Assembly (NCBI GenBank): GCA_047495785.1
Contig: JBLDXI010000020.1
Location: 1,860,001 to 1,924,000, forward strand
Source of the DNA: Lepidodermella squamata
Taxonomy: Eukaryota > Gastrotricha
Reading direction: 5' to 3'
DNA: 64,000 nucleotides
Made by a program: the position numbers and the translations under genes. The notes under the pieces were generated by a model. The model had not been told where the DNA came from. It saw nothing but the letters and a program-made list of their open reading frames with translations, and searched no databases. This document shows positions 1-9,799 of the stretch, in pieces (within the stretch, counting starts at the first letter, position 1; the number at the start of each line of letters is the position of its first letter).

Positions 1-152
1 GCCATTCGGTAATAAATAAACAGGAAACAAATAAAAAGCATGCCATGCGTGTGTTTTATTACGTGTTAAAAATTGCGATTGTACAATATTGCGTTGAAGC
101 AGCCATCATTCATTAGACAAAAAGCAACGAGAAAATCGGACAATTAAATGTA

Positions 153-590
153 TCACTTCTTGAACAAGCGCTTAGGTTTCGGCGCTGGTTGTATTTTGCC
201 CAGCCTCGAACAAAAGAGCCGAAATAAGATCCGGCGTTCCTGCTTGGCAGCACTGCTGTTGCGATCGTGATCGGGGTAAAGTCGGTATCGATTGCTCATA
301 AGCACGCGAGGCTCGAGATCGAAATAGGCCGCCACCTCCTCGTCGGTTGTAGGTGTTGTAGGGTGGATACGATTATCAGGATGCTAAAATATAATATAAC
401 ATAGAGCCAAATAACAAAAATGAAATTAGACTAAAATTACCTCTTCAGCGGTTTTGCTTGGCGTCGTCTTCTGACGATCAGCCACGATTCGGGGTTGTCG
501 CCGTTGTTTCGGGGTACTGGGAGTAGCCTTAACTTTTCGCTCCATGATATCTACCTTACGACAGGGGCGCTTATGACTTGTTGATGACAT
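153..590 (-). CDS. Small basic protein, unrecognised (2 exons)
   Basis: Joining 441..590 and 153..383 on the minus strand removes a 57-base GT-AG intron and gives an open frame of 126 residues. The product is Lys/Arg/Pro-rich. The N-terminal third has short basic and Thr-Pro-Ser-Lys stretches, and the C-terminus is also basic (ends KPKRLFKK). There is no signal peptide or membrane segment, so a nuclear or nucleic-acid-associated role is possible but only inferred. The start at 590 is the first ATG after a splice acceptor at 609-610. The upstream gene's stop codon lies only 41 bases away, which suggests this is the downstream cistron of an operon. No family was recognised. Confidence 0.55.
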
Positions 591-631
591 GTTAAATAAA
601 ATGAGGTTCTAAAATAAATAAAAAACAGATT
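591..631 (-). promoter_or_regulatory. Intercistronic gap with candidate trans-splice acceptor
   Basis: Only 41 bases separate the TAA of the 632-1222 gene from the ATG of the 153-590 gene. Read on the minus strand the gap has a T-rich tract ending in TTATTTTAG (AG at 610-609), 18 bases before the ATG. That is a 3' splice site with no matching donor inside the gap, as expected for spliced-leader trans-splicing within an operon. An alternative is cis-splicing from a donor inside the upstream gene. Confidence 0.5.
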
Positions 632-1222
632 TTAGAATCGAACTGAATTTATACGAATTATAGCCTTGCAAATGGCTTGCGGCGAGTTTTCAATAATAGG
701 TTTTTTCATAGAAAACGAGACGTTATTTACAAGGCTAGTTCTAGTGTTTCTTTTCACGGCAAACAGCGAAACGGCAAAGTCGAAACGGCTGAAAATTTCG
801 GCGAGATGTTCGGCCGATAGTTGAATGTAGCGCTTTTTCTCGCTACAAAATTCAAACATTTTACTCGATATCACATATTAGTCACTGTTTACCCACCTTT
901 TAAAAATTTCCAGCTGAGCCAACTTACCTACGGGAAAAACGCAATGACGGGCTACGACCTTGAGCTGATTCAGCATTGGCTTAGCTGCATCGCGATTAAG
1001 CTGGGTTTCGAGTGCTAGAGCCACTTGGTTAGCCAGAAATAGCATTTCTTTTCGGCGATCAAAAACAGCAAAAGGATCGAACAGCTTGAGTTCAAGGACG
1101 CGTACTAGCCGCACTTGTTGCTGTTTCTTTAAGTAATCGTCGACGCGCCGAAATTCAGTCACGGCAGAGCCATAAATCACAGGCTTCTTCAAAGTTGCGC
1201 GCTCTCGCAAACAATAGGCCAT
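632..1222 (-). CDS. Unrecognised 178-residue protein (2 exons)
   Basis: Exons 897..1222 and 632..842 join across a 54-base GT-AG intron in phase 2 to give 178 residues. The protein is mixed alpha/beta in appearance, Lys/Arg-rich, with no signal peptide or obvious membrane segment. There is a short Gln run (KKQQQVRLV) near residue 32 and a Leu/Phe-rich middle (ELKLFDPFAVFDRRKEMLFL). The start is the ATG at 1222, with no in-frame upstream ATG close by. It is upstream of and nearly abuts the 153-590 gene, which suggests co-transcription. It is divergent from the 2034-2645 gene across an 810-base spacer. I could not assign a family. Confidence 0.55.
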
Positions 1223-2033
1223 AATTAAGGTGTATAATTAGTTAATGACAAAACTAAGGATCAAAAATATTCAATAGTATTAAATAGGTAGATATATACA
1301 GAAATATCGAACAAATTAAGGTGGCTAACTGATGCCCAAACAAAATGAGCAATTAATGAGCGCGCAGCTGGATCAATGCGTAGAATATAGAAACGCTTGG
1401 ATGAGAAAAAACTAATGCCGCAATAATTATTATAATAATAGCACCAAGCCGCGGAATAGGCGCACTTTCCGCCTTAAGTAAAAAGATTTTTAAGGTGGAG
1501 AGCGCAATATATGATAAGTCTTATAATAAGTGGTAGAGTTGTAACTGGGCCAAAGTAAAATATTTCGCGAATTTTTGATATATGTCACTCAAACCGACCG
1601 ATGCCGCGAACACATGGAAGATTGAGATCGCTATTTCGACCGATCGTACATCAGAGAGACACACCGTGAATTCACGCCGCCTTAATAAACGCCGGGCGGC
1701 GGGCGCGTTACTGCTTGGAGCGCGCGCACGCATATATAGCTTTACCAGGCACCTTCTAGGCACCAACAGGTGCGCTATACAACCTGAATTTCGACCCTTC
1801 CGACCACGGAATGACCACGGAATGACCACGGAAAGGTGTCAATATTTGAGAATAAAAGAATTCAATACGCGCGCAGAAGAATGGCATACGATCGAACAAT
1901 CGCACACCTTTCAATGCGCTGCGCGCGCGCATTCGAGTGGATAGGCGCTAATATTATTACGAATTGAAGCAAGTGGGAAGAGGATGAAAAAAATTAAATA
2001 CGCCTAAACCGCATAACTGAAAAGTAGCAAAAA
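1223..2033. promoter_or_regulatory. Divergent intergenic spacer, likely bidirectional promoter
   Basis: This spacer lies between the minus-strand gene starting at 1222 and the plus-strand gene starting at 2034. It contains a GC-rich patch (about 1675-1745, GCGCGCGCAC and CGGGCGGCGGGCGCG) next to CATATATAGC at about 1731, which could serve as a TATA element. The paired overlapping open frames here on the two strands look like by-products of GC richness and are not called as genes. Confidence 0.35.
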
Positions 2034-2645
2034 ATGGGCAGGCGCAGAAATGCAGAGCAACTGGCTCAACATCGCGAACAAATGCGGTTGATACGCGCAA
2101 ATAGGACTCCTGACGAAATAGAGAAAGTTCGTGAGCGCGATCGGCGCCGCAAACAAGCCAAAACTGCGCTAATTCAGTCCGTCAAATCGCAAGGTAATTT
2201 TTGGTGAATTTTTAAGGCTGTTATAAATATATGAATAAAAATGCAGATCAGTGTGGCGCGGTAGCATACTTGCCAACGGGATGCAACTACTCAGCGCGGA
2301 CAATAAGCGAACGCGACTTCTTGCGAAAACAAGCATTGATGGCAGAAACGTTCGAGGCGGATAAAATTATTGGTAAATTCAAGTTTATTATATTTTCAGC
2401 CATATTCATCGCATTAATTTTCAGGGCTGTGCGATTTATCGCCGCTCATCGCCAACACACTGCCTCCACTCTCACCTGGCGAAATCACGCCACTGCTGGC
2501 ACCGGACGATGCCGCGCAAACGTGGTGGCAAGAAATTAAAGACGATATGAGAAGCAGCTACCTTTCGCCGCCACTGGCACGTTTTCGCATAGCGATTCTA
2601 CCTAACTGTACTCAAAGCAAAATTCCGGCCATTGAATTTCCATAG
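2034..2645 (+). CDS. Basic Arg-rich small protein (3 exons), STPR-like N-terminus
   Basis: Exons 2034..2193, 2247..2372 and 2425..2645 join through two 52-53 base GT-AG introns into 168 residues. The N-terminal 45 residues are strongly basic and helical (MGRRRNAEQLAQHREQMRLI, then TPDEIEKVRERDRRRKQAK). The spacing of the Arg-rich segments around a TPDE turn resembles one degenerate unit of the score-and-three-peptide repeat DNA-binding family, but that is only a resemblance. The C-terminal half is proline-rich and acidic with a conserved-looking WWQEIKDDM. AATAAAA follows the stop at about 2647, consistent with a 3' end. It converges on the kleisin gene. Confidence 0.55.
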
Positions 2646-2896
2646 CAATAAAACAGAGATATAATAACGCCTTCTTTTATTTCAACCGCGCTTTTTCAAT
2701 CGATCATGAAAATATACCAAAGTTTGAGAAAAATTAAAGATATCGAAATTGCAGCAAGCCATTTGAGGATCAATTCAATTCTACTTTGCGAATAAGATCA
2801 TTCATTATTATACATAATTATTACAAAAATCAGTTCAGACTTTTTCGGCTGTTTCGAACATAGAGAATAATTAGAAAAAGAAATGCAGTATAATCA

Positions 2897-4571
2897 CTAC
2901 TGCTGAATATTGCCACGACCAGTCAACATGAGATCACCATTAGCAACAGTGGTTATATTAATTTTATCATTTTTTACAGCCAACAACAGGCCAAAAAAAG
3001 CTTTAGAAACGTCCTTACGGTCTAAATTTTCTACAACGTGACTGAAGCAAACATCCTGATTTCTACACAAAACGCTGAGCTGATTTTGACAAAAGCGATC
3101 GTTGTCATCGACAAAACTTAAAATTGAAGAGCTAATTAAATGAATAGGCTGAGATGAGCTATCTAATACAACATCTACCGCACCTACACTAATTTCTTCA
3201 GATTGGGCATCGGCTGATGATGATTCAACACAACACATGAGACTCTTCTTGGCGATCGGGGTGTATTTGTCCAAAATCGAGGTTGCTTTTCGCTTTGGTG
3301 CTGACAGACGGTCAAGAGGAACTCGCGATATCGGTATTTCTTCGTCAATCTGTTCCGGCTGCAAAGCAGGCTGCTGAAGGCGGCTTATCGAAAACTGAGT
3401 TGTCGGAATGATATCGCATCCGTCTCGATCTATAAATGAATACCGATATTTTCAATTCAAAAATTAGTCGTTGTAAATACTTACGGGGGTAATTTATCAG
3501 CCGAACTTCCTTGGAATATGCAAGACCATGAATCGCTGTATATAAAAATAAATATCGATAAGAAGTGAGACCAAATAATTATAAAACTAACCTTCGCAGT
3601 CAGGGTAGGCAGACGAATCATCCAAGATATTCGTGAATGGTAAAGTATCTAAACAAATATAGTAGATAACGCTAACGAATTAATGAAAATCCCAACCTAG
3701 AATGCTGAAAATGTTAGTCCTTAAACGAGAAGAAACTTCGATAGCAGGCCTTCTGATGAGAACGTCAGCTGGGATGATGTGATCACTTCTTAGGCCACCA
3801 ATGCGATCCAAAGCTATTGAGCGACTGAAGAGTGGGGCAAACCAGAAGTCGAATTCCTTCTCTTCATACTCCAGCGTCGTGGCGGAGTTGAGGTGCTTTG
3901 CGGTATCGAAAATAGCAGCACGATCATCCCATTCAGGCACGTCTTTCAAAGTCAAGTACGACGCATGCTCTTCTTTCATCTCCTGAGTTAACAGATCAAA
4001 GATCGGGATGGTTGAATCGATGTCTCCGTTAACCAAGAGTCCAAAGCCATCGTCAACGATGGGTTCAGAATCCACATCAAAGTTGCAATTAGTACCGATC
4101 AACGGGGCACAAGGCAGCTCAAGCTGGTGCGAAGCTGACTCCAAGTAGACCACATCGCATAGCTGAAAGCAACATCATAGTTGAAAAAAACAAAAATAAC
4201 AATCATGGGTATATAATTACCGAACGAATAATGGGCACATCACAGGATGGCAAGCGGCACCCCAGCTGCTCGAGAGCTTTCGACACGTAGGTGTTGGTAT
4301 CGATAGTCTCGACGCGCTTAACAATATCAACCTGCAAAATGCAAAGGGAGTCATTAGCATCATGAAACAGCCTGCTGACTTTCAGGCTGTAAATAGTACT
4401 AAGAACATAAATTAGCTGGCCGTAGGTTCGAAGCTCGAGCGTAACTGCGGAACGAGCAAGATCACAAAACTGCTTAACGTCAACGGTGGCAACGATCGAC
4501 GACAGCAGCGGCTGATTCGCGATAACACGGCGATAAACATTGCTACGGATAAAAGTCGTCAAACTCTCCAT
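2897..4571 (-). CDS. Divergent cohesin-type kleisin (Rad21/Rec8-like), 5 exons
   Basis: Exons 4221..4571, 3697..4162, 3592..3648, 3485..3535 and 2897..3429 join in frame to 368 residues. Alpha-kleisins bridge the SMC heads of cohesin, holding sister chromatids together. The N-terminal segment (about residues 30-65: VDVKQFCDLA, then LELRTYGQLIYVLSTIYSLK and LFHDAND) follows the kleisin N-domain pattern of a helix, an LR-x-S/Y-x-QLL-x-GV-x-R-IYS-x-K helix, then D-x-N. The last 40 residues (DVSKAFFGLLLAVKNDKINI, then GDLMLTGRG) match the C-terminal winged-helix pattern of Rad21/Rec8. The middle is acidic and poorly conserved, as usual for the family. At 368 residues it is shorter than typical Rad21 or Rec8. 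The usual extreme N-terminus is replaced, so it is divergent or meiosis-specialised. An acceptor (TTATTAG) sits immediately before the ATG. Confidence 0.6.
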
Positions 4572-5735
4572 CTAATAATGACAAAGCGGACTTTCAGGTG
4601 AGATTAAAATTGCAAGCCGGTGAGTATAAACTATAAACCAAGCGTTGCCTTAAAGTGATAGACGCAATAAAATCTAACAGCACCAAGGAAGTCGTAAATA
4701 GCTGGCATGTAATCAAACATCAGTTACTTAAAATGCGGTTTGCGTTCTACCCTCGAGCTAACCTATATCTCCGACAATTATATGAGACATCGCAAGCAAG
4801 CACCAAGAAGCACCATAAGGGACAAAGTTTCTAAGTGTTTGCTATCAACAACATATTAGGGCATTTAGCAGTCTCAAATCCAACACGGGCAGATTGGCGC
4901 GCGAATAACGACGTCAAGTGGTTAGAAGCAGCTGCCGCTTTAGGGAAAAAACCGCATCCGAGCCCCCTAGCAACGTTGAACGTTGAAGGGGTTGCTATTT
5001 AATATTTTCATTGTATTCCGATTAACAATATTATTATTTAATATAATATATTTAATAAACAATTAAAAATAAACGTGACAGTCGTTGCGGATTTTCGGCT
5101 TGCAATATGGGCACCGATGACGCTGCCGACAGCATGTGAATGAAACGTGAACCAATTCTTTTCAGTACTGTGATTCAATTACATTGAGTTTTGTCTAGAA
5201 CTTGAAGTTCGAATTTCCGATTAGCAATGGCTACAGCACCCTAGGTAGAGTTAATATGAGCTTATTTTTCCCTGAATATCCAAGAAAATGGGAAAGTCAT
5301 TTTGTTGTCATGGCCCTTGTCAAAGTCTGTGATTGTTCTAATTCCCATTCCTTATCATGTCACATCAAATTAAAACTCAACTTCATCTGATATGCGGAAA
5401 CGTCTGTAAGATAGTGAGCTTATTCGATTAAGTGATTGAGATTCAGCGTCAGCGAGGGCCATAGACGCCAATTCCGTCCAAAAAAAGATTTCGAGAATGA
5501 CCTACGATTTTGACTTGAAAACGAAAAGAGACAGCATCCATCCTCTCGGCAAATTAGTTTTTCACTTCAGTACTGTAGCTCTACTCGGAGATAGTAATGA
5601 AATTTTAATGAATTTTTATTTATTTAATTCCATTTTATTTCAAATGGAAAAAGTCGCGTCTTCGAAACTTGTCGAAGCATGGTGAAAGCCACAACACGCA
5701 AGATAATAAATACAGACACATTTGAAAAACTCTAA
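4572..5735. other. Intergenic, no gene supported
   Basis: This stretch holds short open frames of about 60 codons with no signal peptide, domain or splice-consistent extension. A 50-70 base AT-rich patch lies around 5025-5070. I see no RNA gene or strong repeat. Confidence 0.5.
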
Positions 5736-6089
5736 CTAAACCGCCTGCAGATGGCACTTTTGTTGTACAAGATACGCAATTCTTTCGATAAGTTCGAGTT
5801 TAGAGCATCGGTAAGCTTTGATGTAGTCACTGAAAATTCCGTTGAAAAACTTGCTCGACTGATAGCGCTTGACAAACTTGTCGGATGGTATGTAGTCGAC
5901 TTCGAAACAGCTCGCGCAAGCTTGGATAGCTTTCGAATCAAGATAGCTTCGGGATGAAGGATGAAAGTAGTTCGCTGATTCAAGTTGAACCGCCTTGTTG
6001 TTTGATGGTATTTCCGCCTTCTTCGCTGCAGTGACGGCCAGGGCCACTATCGATACGTGTAAAAGTAAAAGAGTCGTAATAACAGCCAT
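5736..6089 (-). CDS. Secreted four-cysteine protein, intronless subfamily (member 1)
   Basis: A single exon of 117 residues. Residues 1-22 (MAVITTLLLLHVSIVALAV) form a clear signal peptide, so the product is probably secreted. The mature part has a cysteine frame CASCF-x32-C-x16-C, with conserved blocks IPSDKF, a DYIKAYRC segment and ELIERIAYL before the last Cys. These blocks recur in the three following minus-strand genes, which shows that the whole stretch is coding and selected. Four cysteines imply two disulfides. The region between the signal and CxxCF is variable. I do not recognise the family from any named group (not ShK, saposin, transthyretin-like or insulin-like by spacing). Confidence 0.7.
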   Translation of the reverse strand: MAVITTLLLLHVSIVALAVTAAKKAEIPSNNKAVQLESANYFHPSSRSYLDSKAIQACASCFEVDYIPSDKFVKRYQSSKFFNGIFSDYIKAYRCSKLELIERIAYLVQQKCHLQAV

Positions 6090-7320
6090 CAGTGAAAAAT
6101 TACAATACCTAAACTTGAAATAAAAACTTGATATACAATAAAACGGAATCGTCTGATAACCAGTTGATCAAACCTGTCGTTCGCAATTGACGTTAACTGC
6201 GTGCCACTTAATTAATTCGCCTTACTGTTTCCTATGCGCCTGATCAGTTGTCACGTTCACAGTTGTTAGTGCAAGATTTTTTACCGCTATCACGTCAATG
6301 TTAGTTATCGTTGATTTGATATTCCGGCGTGGACCCACGTGATGTAAACAGCAAAGTCTGCTGGCGTGAGCTTGGAATTTAAGACAATTCACTGGTGACT
6401 GGTGTCACCTGTCCAGTTCTAAATCATTCGACCAAATTTAGACCAAAATCAATCAATGATAGACATAAGTTTTTATGTAACACGTTGTATAACACTATTC
6501 GTAATTTTCTGAAATTTGAAACAAATTGCACATTATGTCAACGGACTTTAGACCGCGGAAATTTGGAAGAGCCTGGAAAGTTTTGCGGGCCAATGAGGAG
6601 AAACCTCGGACTTGTAAACAGCAAATATTTGTCGCGCAGTTCCAGGGCGCTTTTTATAGCGCATATTTTATACGCGCACGTAGCCTCCATTAAGACTTCT
6701 GATTTCATTAGTCAGTTGTGAAAAACAGCAATATGTGTCAGTTTCGGGTAGCGCGCAAGTTTACAAGACTTTATGTTCATTTAAAAGTGCTATATATCTC
6801 CATCTTTATCTCGGCTGGGATTTTTTGCTATTTTCTTGTTCGACAATTGTCGAAAAGTAATTCGTTCAAAATTCAAATAAAAAGCTATTATTGTTCATAT
6901 TATTCATATTATATGCGTAGGAACTTGAACAGATAAATTGTACCATTATTGCAGAATATAGATCGACAGATACCATTCCACCACGTCAAACTACTCTGAC
7001 ATTCTTACCCGCCTTCAGGAATTTTGGACACAACTGACATGATTCTGATCTCATTGTTTTTCGACGCTATTATGTATCTTGAATGGCTGTTATTAACTAA
7101 AAGGCGAGCAGGAAGCAAACGGGAACGGCTGAACATTTAGGTATAAGATCCTGAACGCCTGAGGTGAGAGATTAATTATTGGCGGGCGTTTCATTGAAGT
7201 TTCTAGTTTCTTGTCATCGTCCTTTGAAATAGCAAGGTGAAATGGACAACTTTTTATTATGGGAACGTTTCTCATCCTTATATAGTTACTTATATAAGGA
7301 CCAGCATTCAGAAACAACAT
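6090..7320. other. Intergenic, no gene supported
   Basis: This region contains several open frames of 70-110 codons on both strands. None shows a signal peptide plus the CxxCF frame, a recognised domain, or splice continuity. A plus-strand frame near 6395-6721 has CTLC but no following aromatic residue and no correct spacing. Confidence 0.45.
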
Positions 7321-7701
7321 TCATTCCAAGGGGTCGTGAATCGCACACTTTCTAGATCTAAACAATTTCAATCGGTCAATAATTAGCATCTTCGAGCAAC
7401 GATACGCCTTATCCATGTCAGAAAACGCGCTTCGGATGAAAAGTTGGCGCTGCTTGTACCAACTGGCAAACGCCGGCGGCGGAATTCGCTGCAAGCCGAA
7501 ACAACGAGCGCATGCTGTCATGGTCAGGTCGCCCACGTGTCGTTCCAACCATTCTTTGTAGACTCCATGAATGAGGTCGAACTTTCGGCTTGCTCCCTTC
7601 CGATTGGCTCCATCTAAGAACACTCCTCCAGATCTGGATTCTTTTGGTTCTACAGCATTTGTGATGATTAAAAGTAATGAAAACTGAACGTAACTTCTCA
7701 T
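7321..7701 (-). CDS. Secreted four-cysteine protein, intronless subfamily (member 2)
   Basis: A single exon of 126 residues. The N-terminus MRSYVQFSLLLIITNAVEP is a short signal peptide. The cysteine frame is CARCF-x33-C-x16-C with a PPPAF block, FSDMDKAYRC and an IIDRL helix. It is closest to the 5736-6089 gene, with FSD-x2-KAYRCSK shared between them. The mature region before CxxCF is basic rather than acidic. It lies 1.2 kb from one paralogue and about 0.2 kb from the next, all in the same direction, which fits tandem duplication. Function unknown; an extracellular role is inferred. Confidence 0.68.
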   Translation of the reverse strand: MRSYVQFSLLLIITNAVEPKESRSGGVFLDGANRKGASRKFDLIHGVYKEWLERHVGDLTMTACARCFGLQRIPPPAFASWYKQRQLFIRSAFSDMDKAYRCSKMLIIDRLKLFRSRKCAIHDPLE

Positions 7702-7918
7702 AATTGATGTAAATCAAAAGCATGGAAATTGAAGACAATATCCAAAATCGATTCTGTAGGATTCATAAAAGTCACCCCGTGACTGCCTCTCGCTCTAAAT
7801 ATCCTTAAGACAATGTCTGATCAGTTTATTAATTTATTTATTTGCGAAGCCGACGTCAAGATGACTACGACGATAATTCACCGTGCACTTCAATTCTCAA
7901 GTTAGGATTAGTCCGTGT

Positions 7919-8338
7919 CTAGTACCTGGTACCATCAGGCCCGCATCGCATTCTGCGAAGATAGGCGATACGCTCAACAACGGGCAACTTAGCGCAACTG
8001 CTAGCCTTGACAAATAGGCTCTGAACAGACCCCATTAGGACAGCTCGAGGATTGGCGGCAATGAAGTCTGAAGAAGGCATTTCTTTGAAGCCAAAACATA
8101 GAGCGCAGGCTCGTTGTGTCGGGATGTCCCAGTTTTCCTCCAGAAACGAACTAATATCTCTGTTCATTTTGTCGTATTTTTCTTTCTTGCTGGCGACCAG
8201 CGCCATGAATTTAACAGCTCTCAGGTTGTCCTTACTCGGCTTCGACTGAGGCGTGGCAGTTCCATAGGCCGGGATGCAATGCCCGATTGCGAAAACCATC
8301 GATGCGCCGATGAAAGCCGTGAAAACGTATGAAGTCAT
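7919..8338 (-). CDS. Secreted four-cysteine protein, intronless subfamily (member 3)
   Basis: A single exon of 139 residues with a signal peptide (MTSYVFTAFIGASMVFAIGH). The cysteine frame is CALCF-x32-C-x16-C. The segments RACALCFGFKEMPSSDF and RIAYLRRMRCG are nearly the same in the 9058-9450 gene, so these two are recent tandem duplicates. An additional Cys in or just after the signal peptide (HCIP) may be removed by processing. A TATATAAA element lies at 8420-8427, about 82 bases 5' of the ATG. No known family was recognised. Confidence 0.72.
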   Translation of the reverse strand: MTSYVFTAFIGASMVFAIGHCIPAYGTATPQSKPSKDNLRAVKFMALVASKKEKYDKMNRDISSFLEENWDIPTQRACALCFGFKEMPSSDFIAANPRAVLMGSVQSLFVKASSCAKLPVVERIAYLRRMRCGPDGTRY

Positions 8339-8419
8339 TTTTATATAGCTAAAATTCTAAAAATAATAAATTCGAGACTAATTTGTTTGGCTTAGGTCAG
8401 ATGATGTCTAGGTCGGGAA

Positions 8420-8427
8420 TTTATATA
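8420..8427 (-). promoter_or_regulatory. TATA box of the 7919-8338 gene
   Basis: TATATAAA on the minus strand, about 82 bases upstream of the start codon. This is a plausible core promoter for a short-leader, highly expressed secreted-protein gene. It was called from sequence and position only. Confidence 0.4.
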
Positions 8428-9057
8428 GAGCGAGCAAGTCTGAAGTGTTTTTTCATTTTTTTTTAGGGTCAACGGCAGGATATATTCTGATATCGCTAAT
8501 TTCCGATCTCCGCCGCAAAAAAGCCAACATTATTGTTTTTTACTCAATTATTTTTATTCAGAGTAAATTTACTTAATGTCGTGCGCAGGAAAACAATAGA
8601 AAAACGTGGGCTTTTGTCCTAATACCAAAAAACGATTAACTAACAATTTCTAGACGATTGCACTATACCAAAGAATATACCAACTAACCAGCGCTCCGAT
8701 CCCCTGTGAAGCACTCTTCTCATCGAAAATTCCATGCGATTGACGACTGAGTGCACCCGAGAGTTTGAAATCCCAAACAAGCCCGCGTTTTGGTTGTGAA
8801 TTTGAGGCCATGGATCGCCACAGTATGATAGAATAATTAATAAGCTACAGTGATTTCAACTTTCAGTGATGCAATAGTGCTGTTTATTCTGGAATTGCGG
8901 AATTGAATAGCGATGATCAATGTTAATATGGACTATTGAAACAAATTTTTCGATCCGACCGAAAATGCATAGGGCAATAGGTTTGTAATGAAGGATCAGC
9001 TTCATTTTATTTCAGAAAATTAAAACAATATTTCATCAAAACGGGCACGTAATTAGT
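8428..9057. other. Intergenic, no gene supported
   Basis: A spacer between tandem secreted-protein genes. It is AT-rich with short T runs, and no coding frame, repeat or RNA gene was seen. Confidence 0.5.
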
Positions 9058-9450
9058 TCAATGCTTCAGTGAGCCTTCAAGGCCGCATTTCATTTTTCGA
9101 AGGTAAGCAATGCGGTCGAATACCGGGAGGATGGCGCAGTTGCTAGCCTTGAGGTATTGGCTAGGGACTGTACTAAGAAGAACAGCTCGTGGCAACGAGG
9201 AGAGAAAGTTAGCCGATGGCATCTCTCGAAAGCCGAAGCACAGAGCGCAAGCTTTGGCTGTTGGAGCGTCCCATTGCTTCTCCAAATAAGTGTTGAGATC
9301 TTTGTTCATCAGGCCGTATTTCTCCTTGCCTTTGACCAAAGAGAGAAGTTTCGCACTCGACAAAACATTAGCTTGATCTTGAGGCTCAGCAGACACAGGA
9401 ATGCATAGTACGATAGCCAGGAGAATGTAGTGAGAGAGGGTAGCAGTCAT
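9058..9450 (-). CDS. Secreted four-cysteine protein, intronless subfamily (member 4)
   Basis: A single exon of 130 residues with a signal peptide (MTATLSHYILLAIVLCIPVS, cleavage likely near SAEP). The cysteine frame is CALCF-x32-C-x16-C. A helix-like segment (KYGLMNKDLNTYLEKQWDAP) precedes CxxCF and is shared with the 7919-8338 gene, as are MPS-x2-F, PRAVLL and DRIAYLRKMKCG. The strong similarity to its neighbour indicates recent duplication followed by divergence at the ends. Function unknown. Confidence 0.72.
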   Translation of the reverse strand: MTATLSHYILLAIVLCIPVSAEPQDQANVLSSAKLLSLVKGKEKYGLMNKDLNTYLEKQWDAPTAKACALCFGFREMPSANFLSSLPRAVLLSTVPSQYLKASNCAILPVFDRIAYLRKMKCGLEGSLKH

Positions 9451-9799
9451 TTCGGCGTAAAAAGTAACTTTTCAAGTGGAATAATGAACCATCCTAGAAA
9501 ATTGGAAGGGTTTAAATGGATGGTCAACTCGAGAGTGGGCAATACGAGTGGGCACCAAGGCTGTTTCTCCAATTTCCGAAATGTTTCGCTTTGAATGCAT
9601 CAATTTTTATATCAAGGCTCCTAGAAGCGTAGGAGCAATTAGGATAGCGTAACTGAAGGAAACTGGAAATAATTGGGACTTCAGAAATTCGCACTACTCA
9701 AGCACGTGGTACAAAGTTTTATTATTCAGAAAGCACATTAAATTGGCTCTAGTCCCATATTTCTTCAAGAATAGGAAGTCGGCGTATCAGCTTGGCTGA

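Noticed and set aside
1521-1944. Overlapping plus- and minus-strand frames of 100-120 codons
   Set aside because: GC-rich promoter-like patch. No signal, domain or splice continuity; the translations look random.
6395-6721. 108-codon plus-strand frame with CTLC
   Set aside because: Resembles CxxC of the secreted family but lacks the aromatic residue, the spacing and a signal peptide.
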